DNA from: Primulina eburnea
Lineage: Eukaryota > Streptophyta > Magnoliopsida > Lamiales > Gesneriaceae
Direction: 5' to 3'
Length of the DNA: 64,000 bases
Assembly (NCBI RefSeq): GCF_022965805.1
Contig: NW_027331258.1
Coordinates: forward strand, 36,001-100,000
The notes under the pieces were generated by a model, which was not told the origin of the DNA, made no database searches, and worked only from the letters and a program-made list of their open reading frames with translations. The first letter of the stretch is position 1, and the number at the start of each line of letters is the position of its first letter. Below, one piece after another: positions 10,688-22,195 of the stretch. The position numbers and the translations under genes are program-made.

Positions 10688-12754
10688 TGAAAGGGGACCG
10701 GTTACGGTGGCCGGAAACGCAACGGAAGCACAAAATTTTTCGATTCTAGCATATAAATTTCGGCCACCATGAGTTTGTGTAGGAAATACAATAAAACACC
10801 AAAATGACATTCATAGTGTGTTTAGAAATAGTTACCTATCAACCTCTTAAGGTTGATGATGGCTCCAACCAAGTTGTAAACAACTTGGCTCTTGAATGGA
10901 ATGAAGATCTACAAGCTTCCTTGGACTCCTTTCTTTCCTTCAAATTAGGCCAACCACTTGCAAACTAGAACCCCTCTTATTTTGCACTAGAAAAATAAAA
11001 GGATTTTTCAAAGAGAAGTATTTTTCTTCCTCAACACTTGAAGAGAAAAATGAGAGAAAACTTGGTAGAATAATACTCCAATGTTTCGGCCATCATGCAT
11101 AGAAAAGAGGGGAGGGAGACTTGTCTTGGACTTGTAAAAGCTAAGTCCCATTTAGCATCCCAAGCCTTGGAGATTGAAAAAGTTGTCTCCCCAACCTTTC
11201 ATCTCCCATGCATGCATATCTAATTTGATTTTTTTAACAATTAAAAATCCATGGACTAAATTTAATTATCTCAAATATTTTTGAGACCAATTAAACATTA
11301 CTTGAATTTACTCAAGTCCACAAGTTAAATAATTTATTTAAATTGAGCTCTACAAGACTCAATTTGATTTAATCAATTCAACACTTGAATTAATTTAATT
11401 ATTTGGACTCTACTAGGTCCACTAGTGTTTAATTAATTCAACACTTGAATTAATTTAATTTAGTCCATAATAATGTTTATGAAAATCACAATTTTCAAAT
11501 ACATTATTTATTTGGCCAACTTTTAATTTAAGAACACATTCATAAATTAAAATTACATTTCTCTCATAGAAGTCATACTTCTATTTTTCCTTACGCTTAT
11601 AAACTCATTTATAAGCCGTTCAACACATTGAACTATTTTACTTCTCAACGGGATCTAGAAAGCTAGTACTTGTGTGGCCCTCAATGGTTCATTGATACAA
11701 CTAGCCGTGGGTTCACATCTCCATGTGATTCGGACTAAACATGTCCTTATATGAGCATACCCCAATTGCTCCATTCTTACTTATCAACTCCTTGATAACA
11801 AGAACGTCAAAACTTAAGTCTGATAGTACCCAACCAATCATGTTAAACGCCTAGCAGCATCGCTTACATGATTCCCTAGGTATCAAATGATAGTGCCTAC
11901 AAGAACCATTCAATTATGGTTAGCGTACAGTACGGTCCCTTCAACTCATATATCCCGACCGATTCGACAACCATTGGTTTATCGAGAGTTGTCAATGAAT
12001 CGATACTATGTGTCATGCCGTAGTTGCATCGATGGTGTAATCTATGAAACTCCTTTCATAATTACCACCATACTCTGATCAGAGATTTCACACTACATAT
12101 ATATGAAAACACATAGGATATCCATACCCGAAGGTAAGCGGTGAATCCCCGACTACAATGCATCGACTCCTATATGTTTCGACAGAACACCCAACCTTGC
12201 CACCTGATGACCCCATGAGAGTCGGTAAACAAGTCAAAGTGTAATTCTAGCACATAGAGTCTCAATGTTGTCCCGGGTCATAAGGACTAATGGTGTACAA
12301 CCATAAACCAGGACTTTTCCACTCGATAAGTGAGAACCACTTGGAAAGTCCTTTTATGGAGGGTTGTTCAGTGCACTCTCTACAAGGAGCACCTATCTGC
12401 ATGTTCGGACATCACAATGTCCCCTACCAATGAAACATGGTACTCACATTGCAGATACTAGTCTCTAACTCGAGCGGCCTATATCCTTCTTAATGGCGGC
12501 TGAATCGACTAGGAACCGTTTAGAATATACAGTATTGCAAATACGAGTTTCATGATACTCATCATATGAGCATCTCATATTCTTTCTACTATTTGTATAT
12601 TCAAGGGCTTTATCTATGCAACTAGCATGGGTATACAGATAAAGAAGTGCCAAAACGATAAAATCAAATATTATTAAAATAAAGACTGTTTATACATAGA
12701 GTTTAATCATGTACCCTCGGCCAACACTTGGCTCGACGGGCACCTACTCTAACA
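10688..12754 (-). mobile_element. Copia copy 1, 3' LTR
   Basis: 2,067 bp, beginning TGTTAGAGTAGG at 12754 and ending CCCCTTTCA at 10688 on the minus strand. It is nearly identical to 22196-24256 and 38190-40256, and more diverged from the plus-strand solo copy at 35488. A purine-rich AGTGGGAGAT lies between the pol stop and the LTR and is the likely PPT. No open frame inside is convincing. Confidence 0.93.
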
Positions 12755-12768
12755 ATCTCCCACTTGCA

Positions 12769-13574
12769 CTAGAGCCAACTACCCATATTCTTCAAACCCA
12801 TCGATTCGCGATGCTTCTCGAATAATGGTCCAGGTAAAGGCTTAGTAAGCGGATCAGCAACATTATCTGTGGAGCCGACTTTGTCAATCGTGACATCTCC
12901 TCTTTCCACGATCTCTCTGAGGATGTGGTACTTTCTCAATACGTGTTTGGACTTCGTATGAGACCTTGGCTCCTTTGCTTGAGCAATGGCTTCCGTGTTG
13001 TCACAAAACACCGGGACAGGAGCAACTCCATTAGGAATGACGCCCAACTCTTGGACGAAATTCCTTATCCAAACTGCCTCCTTTGCTGCAGCTGATGCAG
13101 CAATATATTCTGCCTCAATGGTGGAATCAGCAGTGCTGTCTTGCTTGGAACTCTTCCAAGAGACAGCAGCGCCATTGAGCATGAATATGAATCCAGAGGT
13201 TGACTTCGAGTCATCAATATCGCTTTGGAAGCTAGAGTCGGTATAGCCTTCCAATTTCAGTTCTCCACCCCCATAGACAAAGAACAATTTATTGGTCCTT
13301 CTCAAATACTTGAGGATGTCTTTCACAGCTTTCAAGTGTGGAAGACCAGGGTTGGATTGATATCTACTCACTACACTTAGTGCAAAGGCCACGTCAGGAC
13401 GTGTAGATATCATCCCATACATGATGCTACCAATCGCAGATGCATAAGGAATGCGGGTCATCGCCGCTATCTCTGCATCAGTCTTGGGTGACATAGACTT
13501 GGATAGGGACACGCCATGACACATTGGTAGATGTCCTCTCTTGGACTCATTCATCGAGAACCGCTTCACGATGG
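12769..13574 (-). pseudogene. pol: Copia copy 1 pol: RT C-terminus and RNase H
   Basis: A 266-codon open frame starting at the edge of the solo LTR and ending with a stop 14 bp before the LTR. It carries the end of RT (IPYASAIGSIMYGMISTRPD), then the Copia RNase H with YTDSSFQSD, TIEAEYIA and VFCDNTEAIAQ acidic motifs, and ends SMGLKNMGSWL. The frame is intact here. It is separated from the rest of RT by the family-C LTR at 13575-15146. Confidence 0.9.
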
Positions 13575-15146
13575 TGTAATAGCCGAGCCCTGGTGTACGG
13601 TACGGTTTAAGCTTTATGTGTTTATTTGGGTTATGTGATTAGATGTTTAGAGTTGTGTTTTGGACCATAGTATTATTGGTTGTTATTGTTCTTGAGGTGT
13701 TAGTTGTTGTTGGTTGTTCGTTTCAGAGTTTCGGATCGATTTTGGGTGGTTGAATTTTGTTCATTGCCGTGGCCATAGTGCACCCGCGGTAGTGCAAGGA
13801 GTGCACCCGCGGTCGACTGTTCTTGATTTTAGAGTTGGAGGGCCGTAGCATCACGCGGGTGCACCGCACCCGCGGGGCTTGCAGCGCCGCACCCGCGGTG
13901 TTCGTGGTTCAGGATTTTTGTGGAGTGCCGAGAGCTCAGCGCACCCGCGGCCCTTGTGTTGTCGCACCCGCGGTCTAGGTATGGGCGAGTTTTTAAGTTA
14001 CTTTTTGGAGTTGTTGGCCATACCTTATCCTTATCTTTCCCTCATTTTCGAGATTTCTCTCTTCTCGCAAGGGTTTTCATCCATTTCTTTAGTTTCCTAC
14101 CTTTGATTCTTGGATTTGTTTGGATTTCCGAGTTGAGATCGAGCTTCTTCGTGGTTAGAGGTAGCTAAGGTAAGTTTTTGGTTGAGTTCTATCATGGTGT
14201 TGGAAATGAGATGCAATAGGTTGATGTTGTTGGTTTATTGGATTATTTGACTTGTATTTTTGGATATAGAGTTGATATTGGTGTTATTTATGGATTATTG
14301 TTGTAGGTGGTATACCAAGAGTATAGTTTGGAGGTGTTCTATTGGTTTGTAAGTGGAATTTCATCCCTTTGCTCACATGATGTTATATGTATTGTATTTC
14401 AAAGGTTTCAAAGTGTTATTCCCTTCAATTGATCCATTGTTATGTATTGATTCCATTGATTATCTATTGGAGGCATTGTATGTCTCATTTATTGAAAGGG
14501 AATACAAGAGAAAAGATATAGTTTCCAAGTGATTGTTTAAATGCTATTGAGTATTCAAATGTTTTTATTGGATTGATTGAATCATAGTCAGAGCATTGCA
14601 TTGCAATTAGTTGATCAACGCCCATAGGCTTATATCCCTCAGAGTTATCGGTTTATATCGATTTGGGATACGAGCACCACAGTCAAAGATACGATTGATA
14701 TCAATCCAACCAGAGAAAAGAGAATACCATCGTACTGTTATTTATGCTATAGTTTTGCTACAGTATTCATGTTTCAGAGTTGATGGTATTTATGATTTCA
14801 AAGTCATGTTTTACAGAGTATACTATGTATCATTGCTATGTAGAGTTCCACTTGCTGAGTTTTTAGACTCATTTCAGTTTTTTCATGTGATGCAGATAAG
14901 AGCGACGAACCAGGACGTTGACTGTGGTCAGGGGTCATATGCATACGAAGATTGGAAGGATGATGTTTTTGCAAGTATTTTTGGGGACATGATCATAGAA
15001 ATGATTGTTTTGTATTTTGTATATCATTTGAATGATCATGTATTTATTTTGTAAACATCTTATGAATTATATTTTGAAACTCCTTCCATTTGAAAGAAAA
15101 TTTTAAACTCCGCTGTATTTTTATTGTTACGGGTCAGGGTGTCACA
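13575..15146 (+). mobile_element. Solo family-C LTR in Copia RT
   Basis: 1,572 bp, from TGTAATAGCC to GGGTGTCACA. Comparison with Copia copy 2 (41,070-41,085) shows the empty site: GATGG followed by TATCAATG. The left flank is gatgg. The right flank is aaagg, a target duplication with two mismatches. It splits the RT gene. Its left junction is also found inverted at 1336/1337. It has GC cassettes at 13780-13974 and a consensus splice donor AG|GTAAGT near 14169. Confidence 0.9.
13780..13974. repeat. GC cassettes in the solo family-C LTR
   Basis: Eight or so CACCCGCGGT/ACCGCGGGTG units, some half-sites, spaced irregularly over 195 bp. They lie in the first third of the LTR, where U3 promoter elements are expected. 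Confidence 0.8.
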
Positions 15147-16232
15147 AAAGGTATCAATGTATGTGGACTGGGTGAGACCAAGCAATCTTTTTGATCTATC
15201 TCTATAGATCTGTATTCCTAATACAAAAGATGCTTCACCCAAGTCTTGCATCGAGAACTTACTCGCTAACCATATCTTAGTTGATCGCAACATTCCTACA
15301 TCATTCCCAATGAGTAGAATGTCATCAACATACAACTCTAGGAATGTCACAGCACTCCCACTAACCTTCTTATACACACGTGGTTCCTCAGGATTCTTAG
15401 CAAAACCAAACTCTTTGATTGTACTATCGAATCTGAGGTTCTAACTCCCAGATGCCTGCTTTAGACCATAAATAGATCTTTGAAGTTTGCATACCAAATG
15501 CTCACTTCCGATAGATGTAAACCCTTCGGGTTGAGACATGTAAATCTCTTCCTTAATATCCCCATTAAGAAAAGCTGTCTTAACATCCATCTGCCATATC
15601 TCATAGTCATACCATGCAGCTATGGCTATTAAAATCCTTATGGACTTGAACATTGCGACTGGGGAAAAGGTTTCCTCAAAGTCAACTCCTTGTCTTTGAG
15701 TATATCCTTTTGCCACCAATCGCGCCTTGAAGGTCAATACCTTCCCATCCGCCCCAAGTTTCCTCTTGTAAATCCATTTACACCCTATGGGAACAGTTCC
15801 CTCAGGTGAATCCACAAGATTCCACACTTGGTTCGAATGCATGGAATTCATCTCAGATTCCATTGCTTCAAGCCACTTGGATGAATCGGCATCAGATAAC
15901 GCTTCCTTGAAGGTCCTTGGATCACATCCAAGGTTAAGCTCATCATGGCCCTCTTCAAGAAGCAGACCATACCTCATAGGTGGTCTCGAGACTCTCTCGG
16001 ATCTTCTAGGAGCTTGTATCTCCTCCCTTGGCTCTTCGGGTGTGGGTTCTACAATTGTGGGTGTCTCTCGAACTTCTTCGATTTCTATCATCTGTCCTTT
16101 TCTATTCAATAGAAATTCCCTTTCCAAAAAGGTTGCATTCCTATAAACAAACACCTTTGTTTCTTGGGGATGATAGAAATAATATCCAGCTGAATTCCTT
16201 GGATATCCCACAAAGTAACATAAAATGGATTG
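15147..16232 (-). pseudogene. pol: Copia copy 1 pol: RT N-terminal two-thirds
   Basis: Holds the integrase C-terminal tail (GYPRNSAGYYFYHPQE, KVFVYRNATFLE), the linker rich in PT..EPREE, and the Copia RT with WKWIYKRKLG-like start, FKARLVAKGYTQ, QMDVKTAFLNGD and the catalytic LYVDDILLIGND. A TAG near 15440 replaces Trp (copy 2 reads QASRSWNLRF), so the frame is closed between 15441 and 15377. A TGA near 16233 replaces Cys of copy 2 (KLDCRS). The catalytic residues themselves are intact. Confidence 0.9.
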
Positions 16233-16990
16233 TCAGTCCAATTTATCTCCCACTACCTGCTTCACATAAGCAGGGCACCCCCATATTCTAAAATATGAAT
16301 ATTTGGGTGGCTTACCCATCCATATCTCATATGGTGTCTTATCAACTGCTTTTGTATGGACATTGTTCAACAACAGTGCCGCTGTCTCAAGCACATATCC
16401 CCAAAAGGATGGCGGCAACTCCGTGAACCCCATCATAGACCGAACCATGTCCATCGAAGTCCGGTTACGACGCTCCGAAAGACCATTCAACTGTGGTGTA
16501 GCGGGCGGAGTCCACTGCGAGAGAATCCCATTCTCCCTTAGATACTCTTGGAACTCGGCACTCAAGTACTCACCACCTCGATCCGATCGAAGTGTCTTGA
16601 TGCTTCGTCCCAACTGATTCTCTACTTCACTTCTGAATTCTTTGAACCTTTCAAAAGATTCAGATTTGTATTTCATCAAATACACATACCCATACCTTGA
16701 GAAATCATCGGTAAAGGTGATGAAGTAGGCAAGTCCATGCTTAGTGGTGATGCTAAGCGGACCGCACACATCGGTATGGATCAAATCCAATAACCCTTTG
16801 GCTCGCTCCACATGGCCCTTAAAGGGAATTTTGGTCATCTTTCCTTTTAGACAGGATTCACAAGTCGTGAGAGCATTAATATCAGACATATCAAACATGC
16901 CAACTCCCACTAGCTTGTTCATCCTTCTTAATGAAATATGTCCTAATCGAGCATGCCATAATTGTGCCGAATTTAGAGTATCTTGTTTTC
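16233..16990 (-). pseudogene. pol: Copia copy 1 pol: integrase
   Basis: A 229-codon open frame plus its upstream continuation. The HHCC zinc-binding part reads LWHARLGHISLRRMNK and CESCLKGKM. The catalytic DDE triad lies in HTDVCGP, TLRSDRGGEYLS and LNGLSERRNRTS. It ends PYEIWMGKPPKYSYFRIWGCPAYVKQ. A 1-bp change in an A-rich run near 16,995 shifts the frame relative to gag-protease. In an intact element, gag through RNase H would be one polyprotein. Confidence 0.9.
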
Positions 16991-18279
16991 TATTGTTTTG
17001 TTGTTGTTATCGCTTGGACATTGTTTAGTGGAATATCTTTCAATTTTAAGTTATAGAGATCGTTTTCAAGTTCCCCGGTACCAACTAAACATTCATTCTT
17101 GTAAATGTTGCAAACACCTTTGCTAAATAAACAAGAAAATCCATCTTTGTCCAACATAGAAATGGAAATAATGTTTTTCACCAAGTCGGGTACAAACAAA
17201 ACATCTCTCAAAATTAACTTAAAATCATTGTTCAAAAGCAAGTAAACATCTCCTACGGCCTTGGCAGCAACCCTTGCTCCATTGCCCATCCTCAAAAAGG
17301 TCTCACCTTTTCTAAGCCTTCTACTTCTTCCCATCACCTGCAAATCATTACAGAGATGTGAGCCACAGCCGGTATCCAATACCCAAGAAGTAGAGTTAAT
17401 TGAAATGTTTACTTCAATATAGAACATACCGTTTCCAGAACCCTTCTGGGCAAGATATTCCCTGCAGTTACGCCTCCAATGTCCAGGCTTCTTGCAGTAA
17501 TGACAAACGTCAACAGTCTTGTTAGCCTTCACTGGTGTGGCTACCACAACAGGACTCGGAGCTTGCCTCTTCGAGGGCACATTCTTCTTGGGACGTTGGA
17601 AAGAACGCTTCTTTCCCTTCCCACGTGGATCGGTCTTCGTACCAGATGAAGAACCCACATAAAGAACCGACTTCTCTTTCTTGATAGTGGACTCAAAAGT
17701 CACAAGCATATTCACCAACACCTCAAGGGTCGGCTCCATCTTGTTCATATTGAAATTCACCACAAAAGGATCAAACGAGCTAGGCAGGGACAACAGCAAC
17801 ATGTCGGTGGTCAACTCCGAAGGCAAGATCAAATCCATGCCAACGAGTTTGTCCACGAGCCCAATCAACTTCAGGCCATGCTCATGGACCGAGGCCCCAT
17901 CTCGCATGCGTAAAGTGATGAGCTCCTTGACTGTGGCATGCCTAAGAGGCCGAGTCTGCTGACCGAAGAGCTCCTTGAGGTGCATATGAATGTCAGCAGC
18001 ATTCTTTGCATCCTCGAAACGCCTCTGCAGCTCATCGTTCATAGAAGCCTGCATATAACACCTAGCCTTCACGTCATGGTCACACCAATCCTTGTAGGTC
18101 AGCAATTCCTCAGGAGTGCAGCTAGTCGGAGCCTCCGCAGGGGGCGACTCAGTCAGTGTATATGCAATTTTCTCTGAGTTCAAGACGATCTTTAGATTTC
18201 TTAGCCAAGTGATATAGTTAGGTCCGGTTAGAACGTGTTTTTCGAGTATGGCAGAAAGTGGATTGCGAATTGAAGACAT
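16990..18279 (-). pseudogene. gag: Copia copy 1 gag and protease
   Basis: The start ATG at 18279 gives MSSIRNPLSAILEKHVLTGP, a usual Copia Gag opening. The UBN2-like capsid segment follows (WCDHDVKARCYMQASM, DAADIHMHLKELFG-like, LPSSFDPFVVNFNMNK). A basic linker leads to one CCHC knuckle, CHYCKKPGHWRRNC. Protease has the active site WVLDTGCGSHLC, then RRLRKGETFLRMGNG. The frame is open to a stop at 16990, produced by a frameshift and not by the natural gene end. The long open frame suggests modest age. Confidence 0.9.
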
Positions 18280-19167
18280 TGTCAAATTTTGTACTGAAAA
18301 GTAAAACAGATAAATGTTAATGACTATTTTAAAATATTTAATAAGATATAAAGTATGGAGTTTAACTTTATAAATATTTACTCCCACTGTTTTGACATCT
18401 TACACTACCCTCTAGTGAAAACGGGAAATTCCTTTCCTCAGTAGGTACGTAAGGTCCAATTAGCGAATTATGATCCAGAATAATATCAGCTGTGGGGACC
18501 CGGACGCTAATCAAGTTCTTAATCATGTTTGGGACTAATTAATCAATTATAAAACAGGGTCTAATTTTTTTTTCAAATACAAAGCGGAAACGTAATGTAA
18601 TTTACTCAAATTACATATTAAACATGAACATACAAATCTTGCGTTATCTACAAGAATTCAACTAGGTTCAACTACATATCAGTGCTGAATCCTATGTTGC
18701 TTCGAAGCCCGGATCTCCACGCTATCTAATCTTCTCTCATCCTCTTCTTGACCCTGATCCAGCCCCACCTGTTGTCATGCACACATACAAAACAAGACAA
18801 CAGCCGGATAACTCCGGTGAGATATAAATATCCCAGTATAAACAATGTAACATGCAGTCATATAAAAGCATATACGAAAGCATATAAGAAGTATTCATAA
18901 TAGGTCTCAAATCAGAAACATAAATTCATATCAAACATTCAATAATCATGAATGGCATAAACAATGTAAATCAACATGTCATATCAGACTCAACTCAACC
19001 GACACGTCGTCTCAGACTCGACTCCACTGACGCGTCGTCTCAGACTCGACTCATCTCTATCCTAGGGATCCCGATGTCTGGATATAGGTAATTATATCGA
19101 ATCTCAGTCGGTAGGAATGAATCAATCCCTAATCGGCATCGATATAATTAATATCTCCAGTATCTGG

Positions 19168-19425
19168 GCGAATCAGCCGCAGAATTGACGACTCAGTCAA
19201 TAACCTGACGAATCAGCCAGTAATTAGGCGAATCAGCCAATAATCAGACAACTCAGCCTGTAATTAAGCGAATCAGCTTAAGTTTAGACGAATCAGTCAA
19301 TCACCAGACGAATCAGCCGGTGACTAGGCGAATCAGCCTATAATGGACGAATCAGACAATAACCCGACGAATCAGCCGGTGACTAGGCGAATCAGCCTAT
19401 GACGCAACGACTCAGTAATCAATAC
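19168..19425. repeat. 20-bp minisatellite inside solo LTR
   Basis: Thirteen units with the core GRCGAATCAGCC. The AAT/ACT of the core falls at 19171, 19191, 19211, 19231, 19251, 19271, 19291, 19311, 19331, 19350, 19370, 19390 and 19410, an exact 20-bp period apart from one 19-bp unit. Units differ by scattered substitutions. It lies between the conserved GGGAAACTC block and the GGGATCCC block of the LTR. Confidence 0.9.
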
Positions 19426-20251
19426 ATACAGTCAGTATCTAAGCAAATCAATCAATGACTAGCAAATCAGCAGTCATTACATGAAGTGTCTATAAATCAA
19501 TAGACAACAAACATCAATCTCATCAATTACAAGAATCAATGTAATAAACTAAGTATCTGATTTAGGGAAACTCGAGTCAAACCTTCCTCGATTTGTGCAA
19601 TCCCAACACAACATAATTTATACCTTTCTTTCTGATACTCTGGCTCTGTCGAAATCTCGAATCCCAAGCCTGTCAATACTCAATCTGACAAGAACAATAT
19701 CGAGGAGTATAATATCAATACACCTGTGGAATCAAATCTGTTCTGCTCAATACTTAACTTACTTCAATATCGATGGTACAACGGTATAATATCAATATAC
19801 CCAACCATACCATATCAATCAGATATTAATTCTAATATCTCATACTCAATAACAACTCAATTCTGATATCAACTCGACTCCAACACTACTCCGAAAATCA
19901 TAACAATTCCATAATCAGTCCGTTTCTTAATCTGACTTCGATTCTATGATGTCTACTATGTCAAGCACAACATATATGAGTTCCATTCAATTCTGACAAT
20001 ATCATAATTTCAAAGCATGTCAAAACGTAGTAAAACTTACGTCCAGTTGTAGCCTACGTTGCTAGGAACTCGATACTGAAGTCGGATTCAAAATCAGACG
20101 GACGGATTTCTCGAAAAAGGCGTAAGGATTTTCTCCTTTCTTCTTCAGACCCTTTTCTTCACTTTTCTGAATGAATTTCGAATGGATTACCACCTATATA
20201 TATCATTGCATGCATGTCAAGAGGTGGCGCATTCTTTGCAAGGCACGTCGT

Positions 20252-20462
20252 ACCGCGGGTGCGGTAGGTGTAAGACCGCGGGTGCGCTCATGCGTCGACA
20301 ATCTTATCCATCTTGCAATTGCACGACCGCGGGTGCGGTACATGTCGAGACCGCAGGTGCGGTAATGTTAACACCGCGGGTGCGGTCACCCTTCGGTATT
20401 GATTCTTTCAAATTCCCGTAGCACCATCGTGGGTGCGGTCCTCCCCTTACCGCGGGTGCGGT
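20252..20462. repeat. ACCGCGGGTGCGGT cassettes in solo LTR
   Basis: Seven copies, two slightly altered, over 211 bp. Same motif as in LTRs B, C, D and H, and the same placement relative to the TATA-like sequence. Confidence 0.8.
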
Positions 20463-20593
20463 CTGACATGCTCATATCTTTCATGATTTTATTTCTGAAT
20501 ACATTTCTCGGTGTCCCGATTAATCCCGTCATAATCACATGAAATGATAAATCAATCATCGTTAATTGCAGTGATTAATTCTTGGGTATTACA

Positions 20594-22195
20594 TCAGCCA
20601 ATCACAATTCCTAAAAGGTAGTTTCCAATTGCATCACAATGCAACCCTTAACGTAAACTTTTGTCTCACGTTTGATTAGGACCCAATATTGACGTCGTTT
20701 ATCTTTACGTGTCAAGCCTTACCCATCGATGTTGAACCTTAATGGACGGTCGCCATGAGTTCCCTCAATTATCTGAGCCGAAGTCATGGGAGTTCCACGT
20801 AGTTCACATCACCATGTCAAATGGATGTCACAGCTTTCCGGTAATAAGGGCCCCACCAATAATATGAGCCGAGCCCCGAGTACGGGTAGCGATTCGTCAT
20901 GCACCCTTTTGTCGATGGAAGACATGGAAATTATAAACAAATTTATAATTCCCCTTTTCGGGCTTAATATTAATTTTGAATCTTATTCAAAATGAGGGTT
21001 TTTAATTTTGAAAGGTATCATCATTAATTTTATTTAAAAGCTCGCCATGTTTGATCGTATGTTTGCCGGATTCATGCAATTTTGTTATTATCATAATAAT
21101 AACGCACATACTCATTATTTATAACATATCATGCATATATTATAAACAGTAAACAAACAAGGATGATCAATCGCCCCAATACTAACGGACCGTGTGAGCT
21201 AAACACGGGCCTAGGTCCAATCCTAGGGAAATGCACGGGATGCAAATGCATCTATTACATAAGCTTCCAATATTTACATGTCTTCGATCTTCATAATCAT
21301 CATGGCCACCATCTTCCAATCTTGATCATCCACTATACTAATATTTACAAATAAATATCCATGGCAAATAGGGATACATCTCATGGGGTGGGAACGGGCC
21401 ATAAACCAAGCCCACTTTATAAATTGATAATTATTACAATCATTCAACACAAAATATCCTAGCATACACCTAGCAAATTGGGCTTGGGCTTTTGATCATC
21501 CTTCATGCATAATATCACATATCATACACCATCAATTAATTATCACAATAATTAATTGATCCAATATTATATATCTTGATCCAATCACTAACCGCCGCGA
21601 TTATAAACTAAATTAACAAAGTATACAAACAACTTTGTGTACTTTCAAATTAATTTATTTATAACCGAATTTCTAGTAAATCACCATTTACTATAAATAT
21701 TTAAAGTCCAACTTAAAATATTTATTTCATGAGAAAATGTTTGCAACTTTTGTAATTTTAAACTTAAGGGCCCAAAAATTCATTTTTCACCAAAAACGTT
21801 TTGGCCCATTTAAAATTCACAAATATGTTAGCCATCCAATGACCCAACAACTCAAGGCCTATGAAACTTTGATATTCCAAAACACTTTTAGAAACCCTAG
21901 CCGTCATCACCGTCGCCGGAGCTCCGTCGCCGGATTCTGGCAACAAAAAAAAATATTTTTTTTTATTAAAACATAGGGGTTTCGGGCAGCCCCTAGGGCT
22001 GCCCTTGCTGCCCGTTTCGGGCAGCCCCTCGGGCAGCCCGAGGTGCCCGAAATGGGCAGCAACTTGCCGCCCAAAAATGAAAAATTTTCGGCCTTGTTCT
22101 TGTTGCAAAAATATTTCTCAAGCGGTTAGAAATCAATCTCAATATAATATCTTGTATTTGCTACACAAAATCGTAACCATAGATCGGATACCACT
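20594..22195 (-). other. Copia 5' leader, non-coding
   Basis: 1.6 kb between the PBS and the nested solo LTR; together with 18280-18490 it forms an unusually long untranslated leader. No convincing open frame is seen. The minus strand next to the LTR reads AGTGGTATCCGATCT, only a partial match to the initiator-Met PBS. It contains a GC-rich cluster at 21984-22072 and otherwise AT-rich sequence. Part of it could be an older inserted repeat, but no termini or target duplication were found. Confidence 0.6.
21984..22072. repeat. GGGCAGCCC palindrome cluster in Copia leader
   Basis: Five or six copies of GGGCAGCCC/GGGCTGCCC half-palindromes within 89 bp, with TTTCGGGCAGCCCCT occurring twice. It is unrelated in sequence to the Gypsy cassettes but similar in style: short, GC-rich and self-complementary in AT-rich surroundings. 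Confidence 0.7.

Larger units (their letters stand above)
18491..20593 (-). mobile_element. Solo Gypsy LTR in Copia leader
   Basis: 2,103 bp on the minus strand, starting TGTAATACCC at 20593 and ending GGTCCCCACA at 18491, with perfect 5-bp duplications tcagc (18486-18490 and 20594-20598). It shares the modular plan of the other LTRs: GC cassettes (20252-20462), TATATATA near 20205, the GATTTAGGGAAACTC block near 19560, a minisatellite (19168-19425) and the stem-loop (18769-18803). Confidence 0.92.

Noticed and set aside
11887..12078. 63-codon frame recurring in all Copia LTRs (also 23396, 36161, 39389)
   Set aside because: It is repeated because the LTR is repeated. Changes between copies are not biased toward synonymous sites as far as I can see, and no domain is recognised.
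14611..15054. 147-codon frame on the plus strand in the solo family-C LTR
   Set aside because: It lies wholly in LTR sequence, is not preserved as an open frame in the other family-C LTRs (45887-47507), and has no recognisable domain.
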